The position numbers and the translations under genes were made by a program. The notes below the pieces were generated by a model that searched no databases, had not been told where the DNA came from, and saw only the letters and a list, made by a program, of their open reading frames with translations. A DNA stretch of 64,000 nucleotides from Bacillota bacterium (lineage in GTDB: Bacteria > Bacillota > Clostridia > Oscillospirales > Ruminococcaceae): assembly GCA_023440965.1 (NCBI GenBank), contig JAEZRC010000001.1, positions 1 to 64,000 of the forward strand, given 5' to 3'. Below, in pieces: positions 14,993-23,200 of the stretch (the first letter of the stretch is position 1; each line of letters opens with the position of its first letter).

Positions 14993-17005
14993 TTACTGCG
15001 CAGGTGTATTTTGTGCACCTTGCACAACTTTATCTGTTCCATAATAAGAATCAATAATCTTTTTTACTGTTGCTCTTGCATCCATACCCGCATCAAGCAT
15101 AACAGCAAAGCAGATTTCTGGATTTTCAGCTGGATAATATCCAATAACAGCATTATCGAATTTTGTTGTTCCATCTTCCCAGGCACCGTTCTGTGGTGTA
15201 CCAGTCTTGATAGCAACAGGCTGAGGTAATGCAATTCCCTGTCCGGCGAGAACCATACCCTCTTTTATTATATTAAAAGTCTTGCCTGTTTTATCCGGTA
15301 TTACTTCATCAACAATAGGCTCCGTCTTTTTTACTACTGTACTCTTGTCGTATGAAACAACTGAATCAACAATATACGGGCGGAATCTTTTACCCTTGTT
15401 TGCCAGTGTGAGTGCCTGAACAGCCATATTAAGCGGTGTTACGGAAATTTCAGACTGACCGATTGAGGCCATAAGAACCTGTCCTGCATCCCAGAGCCAT
15501 CCCTTTTCATCAAAGGTTTCCTTTGTCGCAATATAGCCCGTTCGTGTTGGAAGTTCAAACTTAAGGTCAGTTCCAAATCCGTACATTTTCTCATATTGTG
15601 CAAGCTTTGTTACTCCAAGACGTCTTCCTACATCATAGAAGAAGATATTGCATGATTCTTTAAGTGCATATTTTACAGTAATATTGCCGTGAGGGCCAGT
15701 AAAGCATCCAGGGTGGAAATCAGGGAAATATGTGTAGGTTCCACCGCAATGAACAACTGAATTTTCGTCAATAACCCCTTCATTCAATCCTGCAGTTGCA
15801 GTAATTGTCTTAAAGGTTGACCCAGGACGGTAGCTACCGCTCAAAGCTCTGTTGAAAAGTGGCTTGGTTGGGTCTGTATTCAGTGTTTTATAGTCTTTAT
15901 AATAATTATTAATATCGTAGCCTGGATATGAGGCCATTGCTTTAACTGCACCTGTTTTTACATCAAGAACAACAATAGCACCGGCATTGCAACGCTGACC
16001 TGAGTCCTTTGATAGCTTTGTTTTCTGTAGCCATTTGATATGGTCGGCAAGAAGATTCTGGACCTTTGTCTGGTATCCTGAATCAATCGTAAGAACAACA
16101 TTATTTCCAGGGACAGCGTCCTTTGTATTTTTTATTGATACTATCTGGCTTGTGGAATTTAGTAGAACCGAACGCGTGCCGTTTATCCCCCTAAGCTCGG
16201 TTTCCATTGTCTTTTCAATGCCTGACTTCCCTATTGTGTCATTAAGTTTGTAGCCTTTTTCCTTGTTTGCCTTGTATTCATCAGCATCAAGAGGACCGAC
16301 AGTACCAAGTCCGTGTGGGAATACTGTCCCATTCGGATATACTCTCTTAGCTGATTCAATTATATCAATACCACTGAATTGATATGAAAGTTCCTTGATT
16401 TTAAGAACAACATCCTTTTGAATATCCTTAGAGAATATATATCTGTTGTCCTTTGAGAACTGTGTATATATCATTTCATAGCGGATACCGGCAATAATCC
16501 TTGCCTGTTCCTCAGTATACTCATCATCAATCTGATACTTTTTCTTTAATTCTTCAATAACATTATCAGCCGTCGCATAAACGTTAAGGTTTAGATCCTT
16601 CAATACACGCTTGACGAGTGTTGTCTGCTCTTCTGTGTATTTATATGGCTTTGTAGTTGTTATTGGAAGTCTTGACTCCCAGGCTGCCTTTTCCTTCTGA
16701 AGAAATTCTGCAAATTTAAGTATTATTGCATTCTGTTCCTTAACATCCTTCGGGAACAATGCGTATTCAATTACAGCGTCATATTCGACCTTGTTCATAA
16801 CAAGAGGGTTAAGCTTTGAGTCAAGAATTTCACCACGTGGCGCAACAATTTCCTGTACTCCGTTAACATTCTTTATTGACTGTGCAAGATACTCCTGCCC
16901 GTTAACGACCTGAATACTCATCAGTCGTATGCCTGTCAGCACCAATGATGTAATAATCACTAATATAAGAAAAATTATTCTTATGTTCTTTAATGCCTTT
17001 TGCAT
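14993..17005 (-). CDS. mrdA: Class B penicillin-binding protein (PBP2 type)
   Basis: A 670-residue peptidoglycan transpeptidase of the elongation machinery. One N-terminal membrane anchor (about 9-27) holds a periplasm-facing dimerisation domain and the transpeptidase domain with its three motifs: SxxK at Ser396-Lys399 (STFK), SxN at Ser451-Asn453 (SCN), and KTG at 600-602. Its gene follows mreD by 15 nt, which argues for the rod-complex PBP2 rather than the septal FtsI. It would cross-link glycan strands made by a SEDS polymerase (no rodA in this window) under guidance of MreBCD. The ATG at 17005 follows GGAAAGGGAAG. Confidence 0.93.
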   Translation of the reverse strand: MQKALKNIRIIFLILVIITSLVLTGIRLMSIQVVNGQEYLAQSIKNVNGVQEIVAPRGEILDSKLNPLVMNKVEYDAVIEYALFPKDVKEQNAIILKFAEFLQKEKAAWESRLPITTTKPYKYTEEQTTLVKRVLKDLNLNVYATADNVIEELKKKYQIDDEYTEEQARIIAGIRYEMIYTQFSKDNRYIFSKDIQKDVVLKIKELSYQFSGIDIIESAKRVYPNGTVFPHGLGTVGPLDADEYKANKEKGYKLNDTIGKSGIEKTMETELRGINGTRSVLLNSTSQIVSIKNTKDAVPGNNVVLTIDSGYQTKVQNLLADHIKWLQKTKLSKDSGQRCNAGAIVVLDVKTGAVKAMASYPGYDINNYYKDYKTLNTDPTKPLFNRALSGSYRPGSTFKTITATAGLNEGVIDENSVVHCGGTYTYFPDFHPGCFTGPHGNITVKYALKESCNIFFYDVGRRLGVTKLAQYEKMYGFGTDLKFELPTRTGYIATKETFDEKGWLWDAGQVLMASIGQSEISVTPLNMAVQALTLANKGKRFRPYIVDSVVSYDKSTVVKKTEPIVDEVIPDKTGKTFNIIKEGMVLAGQGIALPQPVAIKTGTPQNGAWEDGTTKFDNAVIGYYPAENPEICFAVMLDAGMDARATVKKIIDSYYGTDKVVQGAQNTPAQ

Positions 17006-17020
17006 AACTTCCCTTTCCTA

Positions 17021-17578
17021 TTATCCTTTAATACCATTGAGGCTGGTGTTTTCAACGATGACTCCATCAGACTCAGCAAACTTACCAATAATATACTTAA
17101 TAATCAAATAAACAAACGGTGATGCTACCGTTGTAAAAATAGCCGATGGCAGAATAATCTTCATAAATACCGTATTAATGCCCTCATACTTCCACATTAC
17201 ATAATAGAAGAAGAAATCAAGCATGCCCTGAATTGCTGCAGCAACCGCAGTAAGTACGATAACATTAAGTATGTTCTTCCTCATAAGATGCAAGAACAAA
17301 AATGAAGCAAATACGCCAATAAGCAGTAATATGACTCCGTTAAATCCAAAAAGCTTCCCACACGAAAGATCAACGAGAAGTCCGCATAATGCTCCGACAA
17401 TACCCGAGATAAGTTCGTTCTCACTTGTGCTCAAAGCAATAAGTACAGGTATAAGTAAAATTGGTTTTGCCTTGCCCGCTCCACCAGTGACAGAAATTGA
17501 ATAAGCAATAAGTATAACAAGGCTTATAACTATCCATTTCAGGATAAGCCTCATTGTCTTTTTCCTGTTGTTAGTCAT
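17021..17578 (-). CDS. mreD: Rod-shape determining membrane protein MreD
   Basis: A 185-residue very hydrophobic protein with about five membrane segments, matching MreD in size and in position between mreC and the PBP2 gene. It is part of the elongasome linking MreC to the membrane. The ATG at 17578 is preferred because AAGGAAAGG is 6 nt before it; an earlier in-frame start at 17602 would lie deeper in mreC without a ribosome binding site. The gene overlaps the end of mreC by 8 nt. MreD sequences are poorly conserved, so the call leans on context. Confidence 0.85.
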   Translation of the reverse strand: MTNNRKKTMRLILKWIVISLVILIAYSISVTGGAGKAKPILLIPVLIALSTSENELISGIVGALCGLLVDLSCGKLFGFNGVILLLIGVFASFLFLHLMRKNILNVIVLTAVAAAIQGMLDFFFYYVMWKYEGINTVFMKIILPSAIFTTVASPFVYLIIKYIIGKFAESDGVIVENTSLNGIKG

Positions 17579-18428
17579 TGTAACCCTTTCCTTGACCGTC
17601 AAATTCTGTTATTACAAAAACGTTTGTAACTTCGTCTATTTTCACAATAGGCTTGATTATCGCATTAAGTGACAACCCGCCCTTGTCCATTTCGAGTTTT
17701 TGAACTGTTCCGATAATTCTATCCTTAGGAACAAGTCCGTTATGTCCTGAAGTAACGATAATCTCACCGACTTCAATCTTACTGTCTCGATTAATATATC
17801 TCATTCGTGTGTACCCATCTACCGCACAGTCATAGTTACCCTCAAGAGAGCCAGTGTCCTTTGACTTAATTGATATAAGACCCGGATTATACTTAGGTGA
17901 CAATATTGTTGTGACTGTTGAATAAGTAAGATCAACTTTGCTTACTATTCCGACAAGCCCATCCCCTGTAACAACAGGGTCATTAAGCTTTATTCCGTCA
18001 CGACTGCCCTTGTCGATAGTGAATGACTGGTACATATCATTTGTTGTTCTTCCGATAACCTTGCAAGGTGGGGAGAACTTAAAGTCAGGATATTTCTTTT
18101 TAAGCTCAAGAATTTCCTTATAATGTTCGTTTTCTTCCTTAACATCTTCATAATCGACCATCTGAAGATAAAGCTCGTCCAACTTTTTCTTGAGTTCTTT
18201 ATTTTCCTTATTGTAATTATCAGCGTTCACAAGAGTGTCAATGGTGGTAGAAACCTTTGATGATATAGCATTTGAAAACTTTTGAAAAGGCGAAACAATC
18301 GCACCGAGAAAAGATGACATAGCTGATTGCCCACCTGCAGTTGTTGCAGCATAAATCATAATTCCGATTAAAAGCGCAAGTATCCCGCAAAGAATTTTAA
18401 ATTTCATGCTATGAACAAAATCCTTCAT
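17571..18428 (-). CDS. mreC: Rod-shape determining protein MreC
   Basis: A 285-residue protein with an N-terminal membrane anchor (about 10-30), a coiled-coil segment (about 70-108, rich in Lys/Glu/Leu: NKENKELKKKLDELYLQM) and the paired beta-domains of MreC, with VIGRTTNDMYQSFTIDKG and VTGDGLVGIV. It scaffolds MreB, MreD and PBP2 on the outer face of the membrane. The ATG at 18428 follows AAAGGTGA by 5-6 nt; a GTG at 18437 lies within that ribosome binding site and is rejected. Confidence 0.93.
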   Translation of the reverse strand: MKDFVHSMKFKILCGILALLIGIMIYAATTAGGQSAMSSFLGAIVSPFQKFSNAISSKVSTTIDTLVNADNYNKENKELKKKLDELYLQMVDYEDVKEENEHYKEILELKKKYPDFKFSPPCKVIGRTTNDMYQSFTIDKGSRDGIKLNDPVVTGDGLVGIVSKVDLTYSTVTTILSPKYNPGLISIKSKDTGSLEGNYDCAVDGYTRMRYINRDSKIEVGEIIVTSGHNGLVPKDRIIGTVQKLEMDKGGLSLNAIIKPIVKIDEVTNVFVITEFDGQGKGYND

Positions 18429-18452
18429 CTGTATCACCTTTCTATATTGACT

Positions 18453-18481
18453 AAAACAGGGTAGACAACTTGCCCACCCTG
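18453..18481 (-). terminator. Hairpin with short T run between mreB and mreC
   Basis: CAGGGT/ACCCTG arms (18481-18476, 18462-18457) enclose a second short pairing and are followed by TTTT (18456-18453) on the minus strand. The stem is short and the T run weak, so partial termination is likelier than full; it would lower mreCD expression relative to mreB. Confidence 0.45.
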
Positions 18482-18497
18482 AATAAAATGCATGCTA

Positions 18498-19514
18498 TTA
18501 ATAATACTTTGAATCTTCGTTTAATACATCTTGAAGCTTGTCTATGTTTTCAAGAACTTTTCCCGTTCCTTCAGCAACACAGTCAAGCGGGTTTTCAGCA
18601 ATTGTAACAGGCATTCCTGTTTCGTTATTTACAAGTCTGTCGAGTCCTTTGAGTAAAGCCCCTCCGCCTGCGAGTGTGATACCCTGATCGATAATGTCAG
18701 CAGCAAGCTCAGGCGGTGTTCTCTCAAGAGTTGTCTTTATTGCTTCGATAATATGTGATAATGGTTCAGCAAGAGCCTCACGGATTTCTGTTGAGTTAAC
18801 AGAAATATTCTCAGGGAGACCTGTAAGAAGGTTTCTACCTTTAATGTCCATTGTAGAATCTTCTTCACTTGGGAAAGCTGAACCGATTGCAATTTTTACG
18901 TTTTCAGCAGTTCTTTCGCCGATAAGAAGATTATATTTCTTTTTAATATAGTTTATAATAGAAAGGTCAAATTCATCGCCGGCAACTCTTACAGAACGTG
19001 ATGTAACAATACCGCCGAGTGAGATAACAGCAACTTCACTTGTTCCGCCACCAATATCAACAATCATTGAACCAGTTGGTTCAGCAACAGGAAGCCCTGC
19101 GCCGATTGCAGCTGCCATAGGCTCTTCAATAATTGAAACTCTTTTTGCTCCTGCACTTTCAGCAGCTTCACGAACAGCACGTCTTTCAACAGCTGTTACG
19201 CCTGATGGAATACAGATAATAACTCTTGGCTTTGAAAAAGCAGAACCCTGTAAAGCCTTCTTGATGAATTCCTGAAGCATACTTGTTGTATAGTCAAAGT
19301 CAGCAATAACGCCGTCTTTAAGTGGTCTTACAGCAATGATTGAACCTGGCGTTCTACCGATAACGTCTTTAGCTTCCTGTCCAACACAACGAACTCTCTC
19401 ACTTCTTGCATCAACAGCAACAACTGAAGGCTCACGGATAATAATTCCCTTTCCTCTCATATACACGAGAGTATTGGCGGTACCTAAATCTATTCCTATG
19501 TCTTTTTTAAACAT
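18498..19514 (-). CDS. mreB: Actin-like rod-shape protein MreB
   Basis: A 338-residue actin homologue forming membrane filaments that direct lateral wall growth. Motifs: phosphate-1 IGIDLGTANTLVYM (6-19), phosphate-2 VDIGGGTSEVAVISLGG near 158-174, and the adenosine motif GGGALLKGL. The family's FDxSI block is present as EFDLSIINYIKKKYN. Length and sequence are typical. The ATG at 19514 follows AGGAGG by 9 nt. It is first in the mre transcript, with its own promoter. Confidence 0.98.
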   Translation of the reverse strand: MFKKDIGIDLGTANTLVYMRGKGIIIREPSVVAVDARSERVRCVGQEAKDVIGRTPGSIIAVRPLKDGVIADFDYTTSMLQEFIKKALQGSAFSKPRVIICIPSGVTAVERRAVREAAESAGAKRVSIIEEPMAAAIGAGLPVAEPTGSMIVDIGGGTSEVAVISLGGIVTSRSVRVAGDEFDLSIINYIKKKYNLLIGERTAENVKIAIGSAFPSEEDSTMDIKGRNLLTGLPENISVNSTEIREALAEPLSHIIEAIKTTLERTPPELAADIIDQGITLAGGGALLKGLDRLVNNETGMPVTIAENPLDCVAEGTGKVLENIDKLQDVLNEDSKYY

Positions 19515-19568
19515 CTATTTGTTCCTCCTATTAAAACTACCGATATTTCTTGATTTTCATACTTAAAT

Positions 19569-19597
19569 AGTATACCACTATTTCAAATAATTCACAA
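19569..19597 (-). promoter_or_regulatory. Promoter of the mre cluster
   Basis: TTGTGA (19597-19592), 17 bp, TATACT (19574-19569) on the minus strand; the predicted start near 19562 leaves a leader of about 48 nt before mreB. Confidence 0.65.
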
Positions 19598-19650
19598 CTA
19601 TTTTTCAAAATTTTTTTATACTTTCTAATTTTATTATTGGCAGGGAATTT

Positions 19651-19682
19651 TAAAATATAAAAGCCAGCTATAAGCTGGCTTT
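19651..19682 (-). terminator. Terminator of the aspartokinase gene
   Basis: A perfect 9-bp stem AAAGCCAGC/GCTGGCTTT (19660-19668, 19674-19682) with a 5-nt loop begins 7 bp past the aspartokinase stop. A TTTTATATTTTAAAA tract follows on the minus strand. Confidence 0.75.
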
Positions 19683-19689
19683 GTTTTTA

Positions 19690-21015
19690 TTATAACTGCT
19701 GTGTTACAAAAATATCGTAGATTGCTTTTGTTGCATTTGCAAAGTCTTCTTCCTTCACGCCGACGATTACATTAAGCTCACTTGAACCTTGGTCAATCAT
19801 CTTTACATTAACGTGCTTATGAGCTAAGGCTGAGAAGATTCTGCCCGCTGTGCCTCTTGTTGACTTCATTCCTCGACCAACAATAGCGATAAGTGCAAGA
19901 TCACGCTCAATATCAATATGGTCAGGATTTACGTTTCTCTTAAGTCCTGCGATAACTTCTTCTTCCTTCGCCTCAAGGTCAGCACGATTAACAATAACGC
20001 TCATTGTATCGATTCCTGAAGGCATATGTTCGAAGGAAATTCCGTTCTTTTCAAGGACTTCAAGGACCTTTCTGCCAAAACCAATTTCGCTATTCATCAT
20101 ATCTTTTTCAAGGTTTAAAACAGCAAAGCCTTTCTTTCCCGCAATACCTGTAATAGTATACTTACAGCTCGCTGAATCAGCACTATCAACAATCATTGTT
20201 CCTGCATCATCAGGAGCGTTTGTGTTCTTTATATTTATTGGTATACCCGCTTTTCTGACTGGGAATATTGCATCCTCGTGAAGAACTGTAGCACCCATAT
20301 ATGAAAGCTCACGAAGTTCACGATAAGTGATAACAGTAATAGGCTCAGGATTTTCAACAATTCTTGGGTCACATATTAAAAAGCCTGAAACATCTGTCCA
20401 GTTTTCATAAATTTCAGCATTGGCTGCTCTTGCAACAATAGAACCTGTTACGTCAGAGCCACCACGAGAAAATGTTTTTATTGTATCGTTTGGCATTGAA
20501 CCGTAAAATCCAGGTACAACAGCATTATCGAGCTTTGATAAGCGTTCGCCAAGCACTTCGTTAGTTCTTTCACCGTCAAACTGTCCATTATCATTGAAGA
20601 ATATCGCTTCAGCAGAGTCAACAAAATTATAACCAAGGAATTTTGCAAGAATAATACCATTGAGATATTCGCCACGAGAAGCCGCGTAATCTCTTCCTGC
20701 TTTACCGATAAAGCAACTTCTGATTGTAGCAAACTCACTTTCAAGTGAAAGTTCAAGCCCAAGGTCAGAAATTATCCCGTAATATCTATTCTTTATAGCC
20801 TGAAACTCATCATCAAAGTTTTTGCCCTTTACTGCTATGTCATAGCAAGCATACAGCATATCTGTGACTTTTGTGTCATCCTTAAATCTTTTCCCTGGTG
20901 CTGAAGGTACAACGAATCTTCTTGCTTTATCTGAAAGAATTATATCTGCTACTTTTCTAAATTGATTTGCGTCAGCAAGTGAGCTTCCGCCGAATTTTAC
21001 TACTTTTGTATGCAC
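19690..21015 (-). CDS. lysC: Aspartokinase
   Basis: A 441-residue aspartate kinase catalysing the first step from aspartate to lysine, threonine and methionine. The kinase domain starts with KFGGSSLAD (7-15), and the substrate region FSRGGSDVTGSIVARAANA lies near 185-203. Two ACT domains follow from about 295 (IAGKKGFAVLNLEKD... and LALIAIVGRGMKSTRGTAG), the usual site of feedback inhibition. A GTG start at 21015 is set by GGGGGAG just upstream and by the conserved N-terminus. It is a single-gene transcript with its own promoter and terminator; no lysine riboswitch is seen in the short leader. Confidence 0.95.
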   Translation of the reverse strand: MHTKVVKFGGSSLADANQFRKVADIILSDKARRFVVPSAPGKRFKDDTKVTDMLYACYDIAVKGKNFDDEFQAIKNRYYGIISDLGLELSLESEFATIRSCFIGKAGRDYAASRGEYLNGIILAKFLGYNFVDSAEAIFFNDNGQFDGERTNEVLGERLSKLDNAVVPGFYGSMPNDTIKTFSRGGSDVTGSIVARAANAEIYENWTDVSGFLICDPRIVENPEPITVITYRELRELSYMGATVLHEDAIFPVRKAGIPINIKNTNAPDDAGTMIVDSADSASCKYTITGIAGKKGFAVLNLEKDMMNSEIGFGRKVLEVLEKNGISFEHMPSGIDTMSVIVNRADLEAKEEEVIAGLKRNVNPDHIDIERDLALIAIVGRGMKSTRGTAGRIFSALAHKHVNVKMIDQGSSELNVIVGVKEEDFANATKAIYDIFVTQQL

Positions 21016-21065
21016 TCTCTTTCTCCCCCTAAATGTATTTACCCCTCATTTTACATAGTAATATT

Positions 21066-21095
21066 ATTATAGAGTATTTATCAAAATAAAGTCAA
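21066..21095 (-). promoter_or_regulatory. Promoter of aspartokinase
   Basis: TTGACT (21095-21090), 18 bp, TATAAT (21071-21066) on the minus strand. The -35 lies in the 10-bp palindrome GTCAATTGAC (21091-21100), which could be an operator. Confidence 0.65.
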
Positions 21096-21226
21096 TTGAC
21101 ATATAATCTAAAATTGTGTATATATCTTTTGTTTTCTTGTGGAAAACGCTTGTATTTGTGCTACGGACACTTTTGAATAGTATATTGGGTTTTGTATTTA
21201 AAACTATGAGAATGCTGTGCATTTAC

Positions 21227-21266
21227 TTCGGGGCACGGGGACAACCGCTATGCCACCGAAAGATAT
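21227..21266 (+). repeat. GC-rich intergenic repeat, copy A (divergent)
   Basis: The block TTCGGGGCACGGGGACAACC... GCCACCGAAAGATAT resembles the better copies at 21307 and 21646 over about 40 bp but with several changes. It is strikingly GC-rich for this intergenic region. Confidence 0.45.
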
Positions 21267-21306
21267 TGCTCTTGTTTAATCTTTGCTTTATTTATTGGTT
21301 TTATAT

Positions 21307-21348
21307 GCGAAGGGGCGCGGGGGCGACCGCAAAGCCACCGCAAGATAT
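21307..21348 (+). repeat. GC-rich intergenic repeat, copy B
   Basis: Contains GGCGACCGCAAAGCCACCGC (21322-21341), shared exactly with copy C. It follows a GCGAAGGGG block and a TTTATTGGTTTT run also shared in altered form with copy C, so the unit is about 60 bp. Confidence 0.6.
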
Positions 21349-21374
21349 ATCAATGCTAAAATAACTTTCTCTAT

Positions 21375-21404
21375 GTTATTTCTTGTCTTGATACAAGAAA
21401 TAAC
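21375..21404. repeat. Perfect 12-bp hairpin
   Basis: GTTATTTCTTGT/ACAAGAAATAAC (21375-21386, 21393-21404) with a 6-nt loop. Neither side carries a proper T tract, so it is not a clear terminator. It abuts the nested palindromes that follow. Confidence 0.7.
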
Positions 21405-21407
21405 GAA

Positions 21408-21532
21408 AGAAAATCAAGTCAAATCCTCAGACACGTTTCGCTACCGCTCAACAACTCGGATTTGACGTTTCTGTACTCCGACACTAATTTTGAGTGACGG
21501 TCGCTCAATCAACCAGTCAAGTTTGATTTTCT
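21408..21532. repeat. Nested inverted repeats, possible structured RNA or small mobile relic
   Basis: An outer pair AGAAAATCAA/TTGATTTTCT (21408-21417, 21523-21532) encloses an inner pair GTCAAATCC/GGATTTGAC (21418-21426, 21458-21466) and a small hairpin GAGTGAC/GTCGCTC (21492-21498, 21500-21506). The outer and first inner arms are adjacent, as in a folded RNA or a miniature element with terminal inverted repeats. No protein frame is convincing. With the three GC-rich repeats this fills the 21.1-21.7 kb gap. Confidence 0.45.
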
Positions 21533-21645
21533 ATCATAAAATTGTACGTGGTTAATTTCGTGCTCCGACCTTTTTATAATTTGATAAGTGTAAGTTTCTA
21601 TATTCGTAGGAGCGTGATTCCTCTTGTTCTTTATCGGTTTTTTGT

Positions 21646-21689
21646 GCGAAGGGGTGCGGAGGCGACCGCAAAGCCACCGCTAATTATAT
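21646..21689 (+). repeat. GC-rich intergenic repeat, copy C
   Basis: Shares GGCGACCGCAAAGCCACCGC (21661-21680) with copy B. Its right edge runs into the stop codon of the leftward acetyltransferase gene (21686-21684), so it is transcribed as the 3' end of that gene unless transcription ends earlier. Confidence 0.6.
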
Positions 21690-21962
21690 CTGCACCACTA
21701 AATACTGATACTCCTTATTCTTCTCAAACCACTTTACTGCGTAAGAACAAGTCGGATATGCACGCTTGTTATTATCTATAATATAATCAACAACGCCTTG
21801 CATAAGCTGACCTGCAACACCCTGTCCTCTTAAAGATTCATTAACAAATGTATGATTGATGTTTACAATATCATCGGCACTTTCAGGAAAGGTTATTTCT
21901 GCCAAAAGCTTTCCGTCTTTATCCTCACAATAAATTCTGTCATTGCTTTTTATAAATTCCAT
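21684..21962 (-). CDS. YjdJ-like small N-acetyltransferase
   Basis: A 92-residue protein of the compact GNAT branch (YjdJ type). It keeps the core pattern: beta strand LLAEITFPESADDIVNINHT, then FVNESLRGQGVAGQLMQ (the acetyl-CoA loop RGQGVAG) and the conserved YPTCSYAVKWFEKN at the C-terminus. Proteins of this branch are cytosolic and their substrates are mostly unknown. ATG 21962 follows AGGAGTGTTTT. It is divergent from mnmA. Confidence 0.88.
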   Translation of the reverse strand: MEFIKSNDRIYCEDKDGKLLAEITFPESADDIVNINHTFVNESLRGQGVAGQLMQGVVDYIIDNNKRAYPTCSYAVKWFEKNKEYQYLVVQI

Positions 21963-22030
21963 AAAACACTCCTATAATAAATACATTATTAATACTATTA
22001 TATCTTCTCAATTTGATTATACCATTCAAG

Positions 22031-22059
22031 TTGACTTTTTTAAATATTAGTGTTAAGAT
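22031..22059 (+). promoter_or_regulatory. Promoter of mnmA
   Basis: TTGACT (22031-22036), 17 bp, TAAGAT (22054-22059); predicted start near 22066, 28 nt before the mnmA ATG. Confidence 0.6.
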
Positions 22060-22093
22060 TTTTTTAATTCAGAATAATTTTATTGGAGTAAAT

Positions 22094-23164
22094 ATGAAGA
22101 AAAAAGTTATGCTTGCAATGAGTGGCGGAGTCGACAGCTCTGTTGCTTTACTGCTTTTAAAAGAAAAATATGATGTAATCGGCGTTACGCTCAAACTTTT
22201 TGATAATGATACTGCCTGTATCAAGACAACAAAAACGTGTTGTTCACTTTCAGATGTAGAAGATGCAAAAAGTGTTACGACGCGTTGTGGTGTTGACCAC
22301 TACACCTTCAATTTCAAGGAGCTTTTCAAGGAAACTGTTATTAAAAAATTCACAACAGCTTATCTTCAAGGTGAAACGCCAAACCCTTGTATTGACTGTA
22401 ACAGGTATGTAAAGTTTGAGGAAATGCTAAAGCGTGCTGTTGCACTTGACTGTGATTATCTTGCAACAGGACATTATGCAAGGATTGAACAGGACGAAAG
22501 CACTGGACGTTATCTTCTCAAGAAAGCACTTGACGATACAAAGGATCAGAGCTATGTTTTGTATAACCTCACACAGGATCAACTCGCAAAAATACTCTTC
22601 CCAATGGGAGAGATGAAAAAAAGCGAGGCAAGAGTTCTTGCTGATTCAAGTAATCTTGTCAATGCGAACAAACCCGACAGCCAGGATATCTGCTTCGTTC
22701 CTGACGGTGATTACGCAAGGTTTATTGAGGAATACACAGGAGTTAAACAAAAAGAAGGCAACTTTATTGATACAAAAGGCAATGTCTTAGGAATACACAA
22801 GGGAATTTCCCACTACACAATAGGTCAGCGAAAAGGTCTTGGCATTGCAATGGGAAAGCCTGTTTATGTTGTCGGAATCAATCCCGAAGATAACACTGTT
22901 GTTCTTGGTGACGATAATGAACTAATGAGTACAACGCTTATTGCAACTAACATAAATTTAATTTCAATAGAAAAGCTTGACAGCCCATTAAAATGCAAGG
23001 CAAGGACGCGTTATAAACAGGTTGAACAGCCTTGCACAATATCACAGAATTCTGATGGAACTGTATTTGTGGAATTTAATAATCCGCAACGTGCATTCAC
23101 TCCCGGTCAGGCAGTTGTATTTTATGATAATGATATTGTCATCGGTGGTGGAACAATAAAATAA
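22094..23164 (+). CDS. mnmA: tRNA-specific 2-thiouridylase
   Basis: A 356-residue PP-loop enzyme that adenylates and thiolates U34 in the wobble position of tRNA Lys, Glu and Gln. The PP-loop SGGVDSS is at 10-16; the two redox-active cysteines are Cys102 (in PCIDCNRYVKF) and Cys200 (in SQDICF). A beta-barrel C-terminal domain follows. The ATG at 22094 has TTGGAG upstream and begins MKKKVMLAMSGG as the family does; the frame is open 27 codons further upstream across the promoter, which is not translated. No partner desulfurase gene is adjacent. Confidence 0.97.
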   Translation: MKKKVMLAMSGGVDSSVALLLLKEKYDVIGVTLKLFDNDTACIKTTKTCCSLSDVEDAKSVTTRCGVDHYTFNFKELFKETVIKKFTTAYLQGETPNPCIDCNRYVKFEEMLKRAVALDCDYLATGHYARIEQDESTGRYLLKKALDDTKDQSYVLYNLTQDQLAKILFPMGEMKKSEARVLADSSNLVNANKPDSQDICFVPDGDYARFIEEYTGVKQKEGNFIDTKGNVLGIHKGISHYTIGQRKGLGIAMGKPVYVVGINPEDNTVVLGDDNELMSTTLIATNINLISIEKLDSPLKCKARTRYKQVEQPCTISQNSDGTVFVEFNNPQRAFTPGQAVVFYDNDIVIGGGTIK

Positions 23165-23170
23165 AGATAA

Positions 23171-23200
23171 TCCCGTGAAGAATCTTCACGGGATTTTTTT
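23171..23200 (+). terminator. Terminator of mnmA
   Basis: TCCCGTGAAG/CTTCACGGGA (23171-23180, 23184-23193) with a 3-nt loop and seven T (23194-23200). The facing transglutaminase gene ends at 23199, so the two genes share this short boundary. Confidence 0.9.

Noticed and set aside
16000..16300. Antisense frames over the PBP2 gene
   Set aside because: Shadows of a well-supported gene; no ribosome sites.
21227..21689. Possible CRISPR array from repeated GC-rich blocks
   Set aside because: Only three diverged copies at irregular spacing (about 80 and 340 bp), no spacer-sized units and no cas genes.
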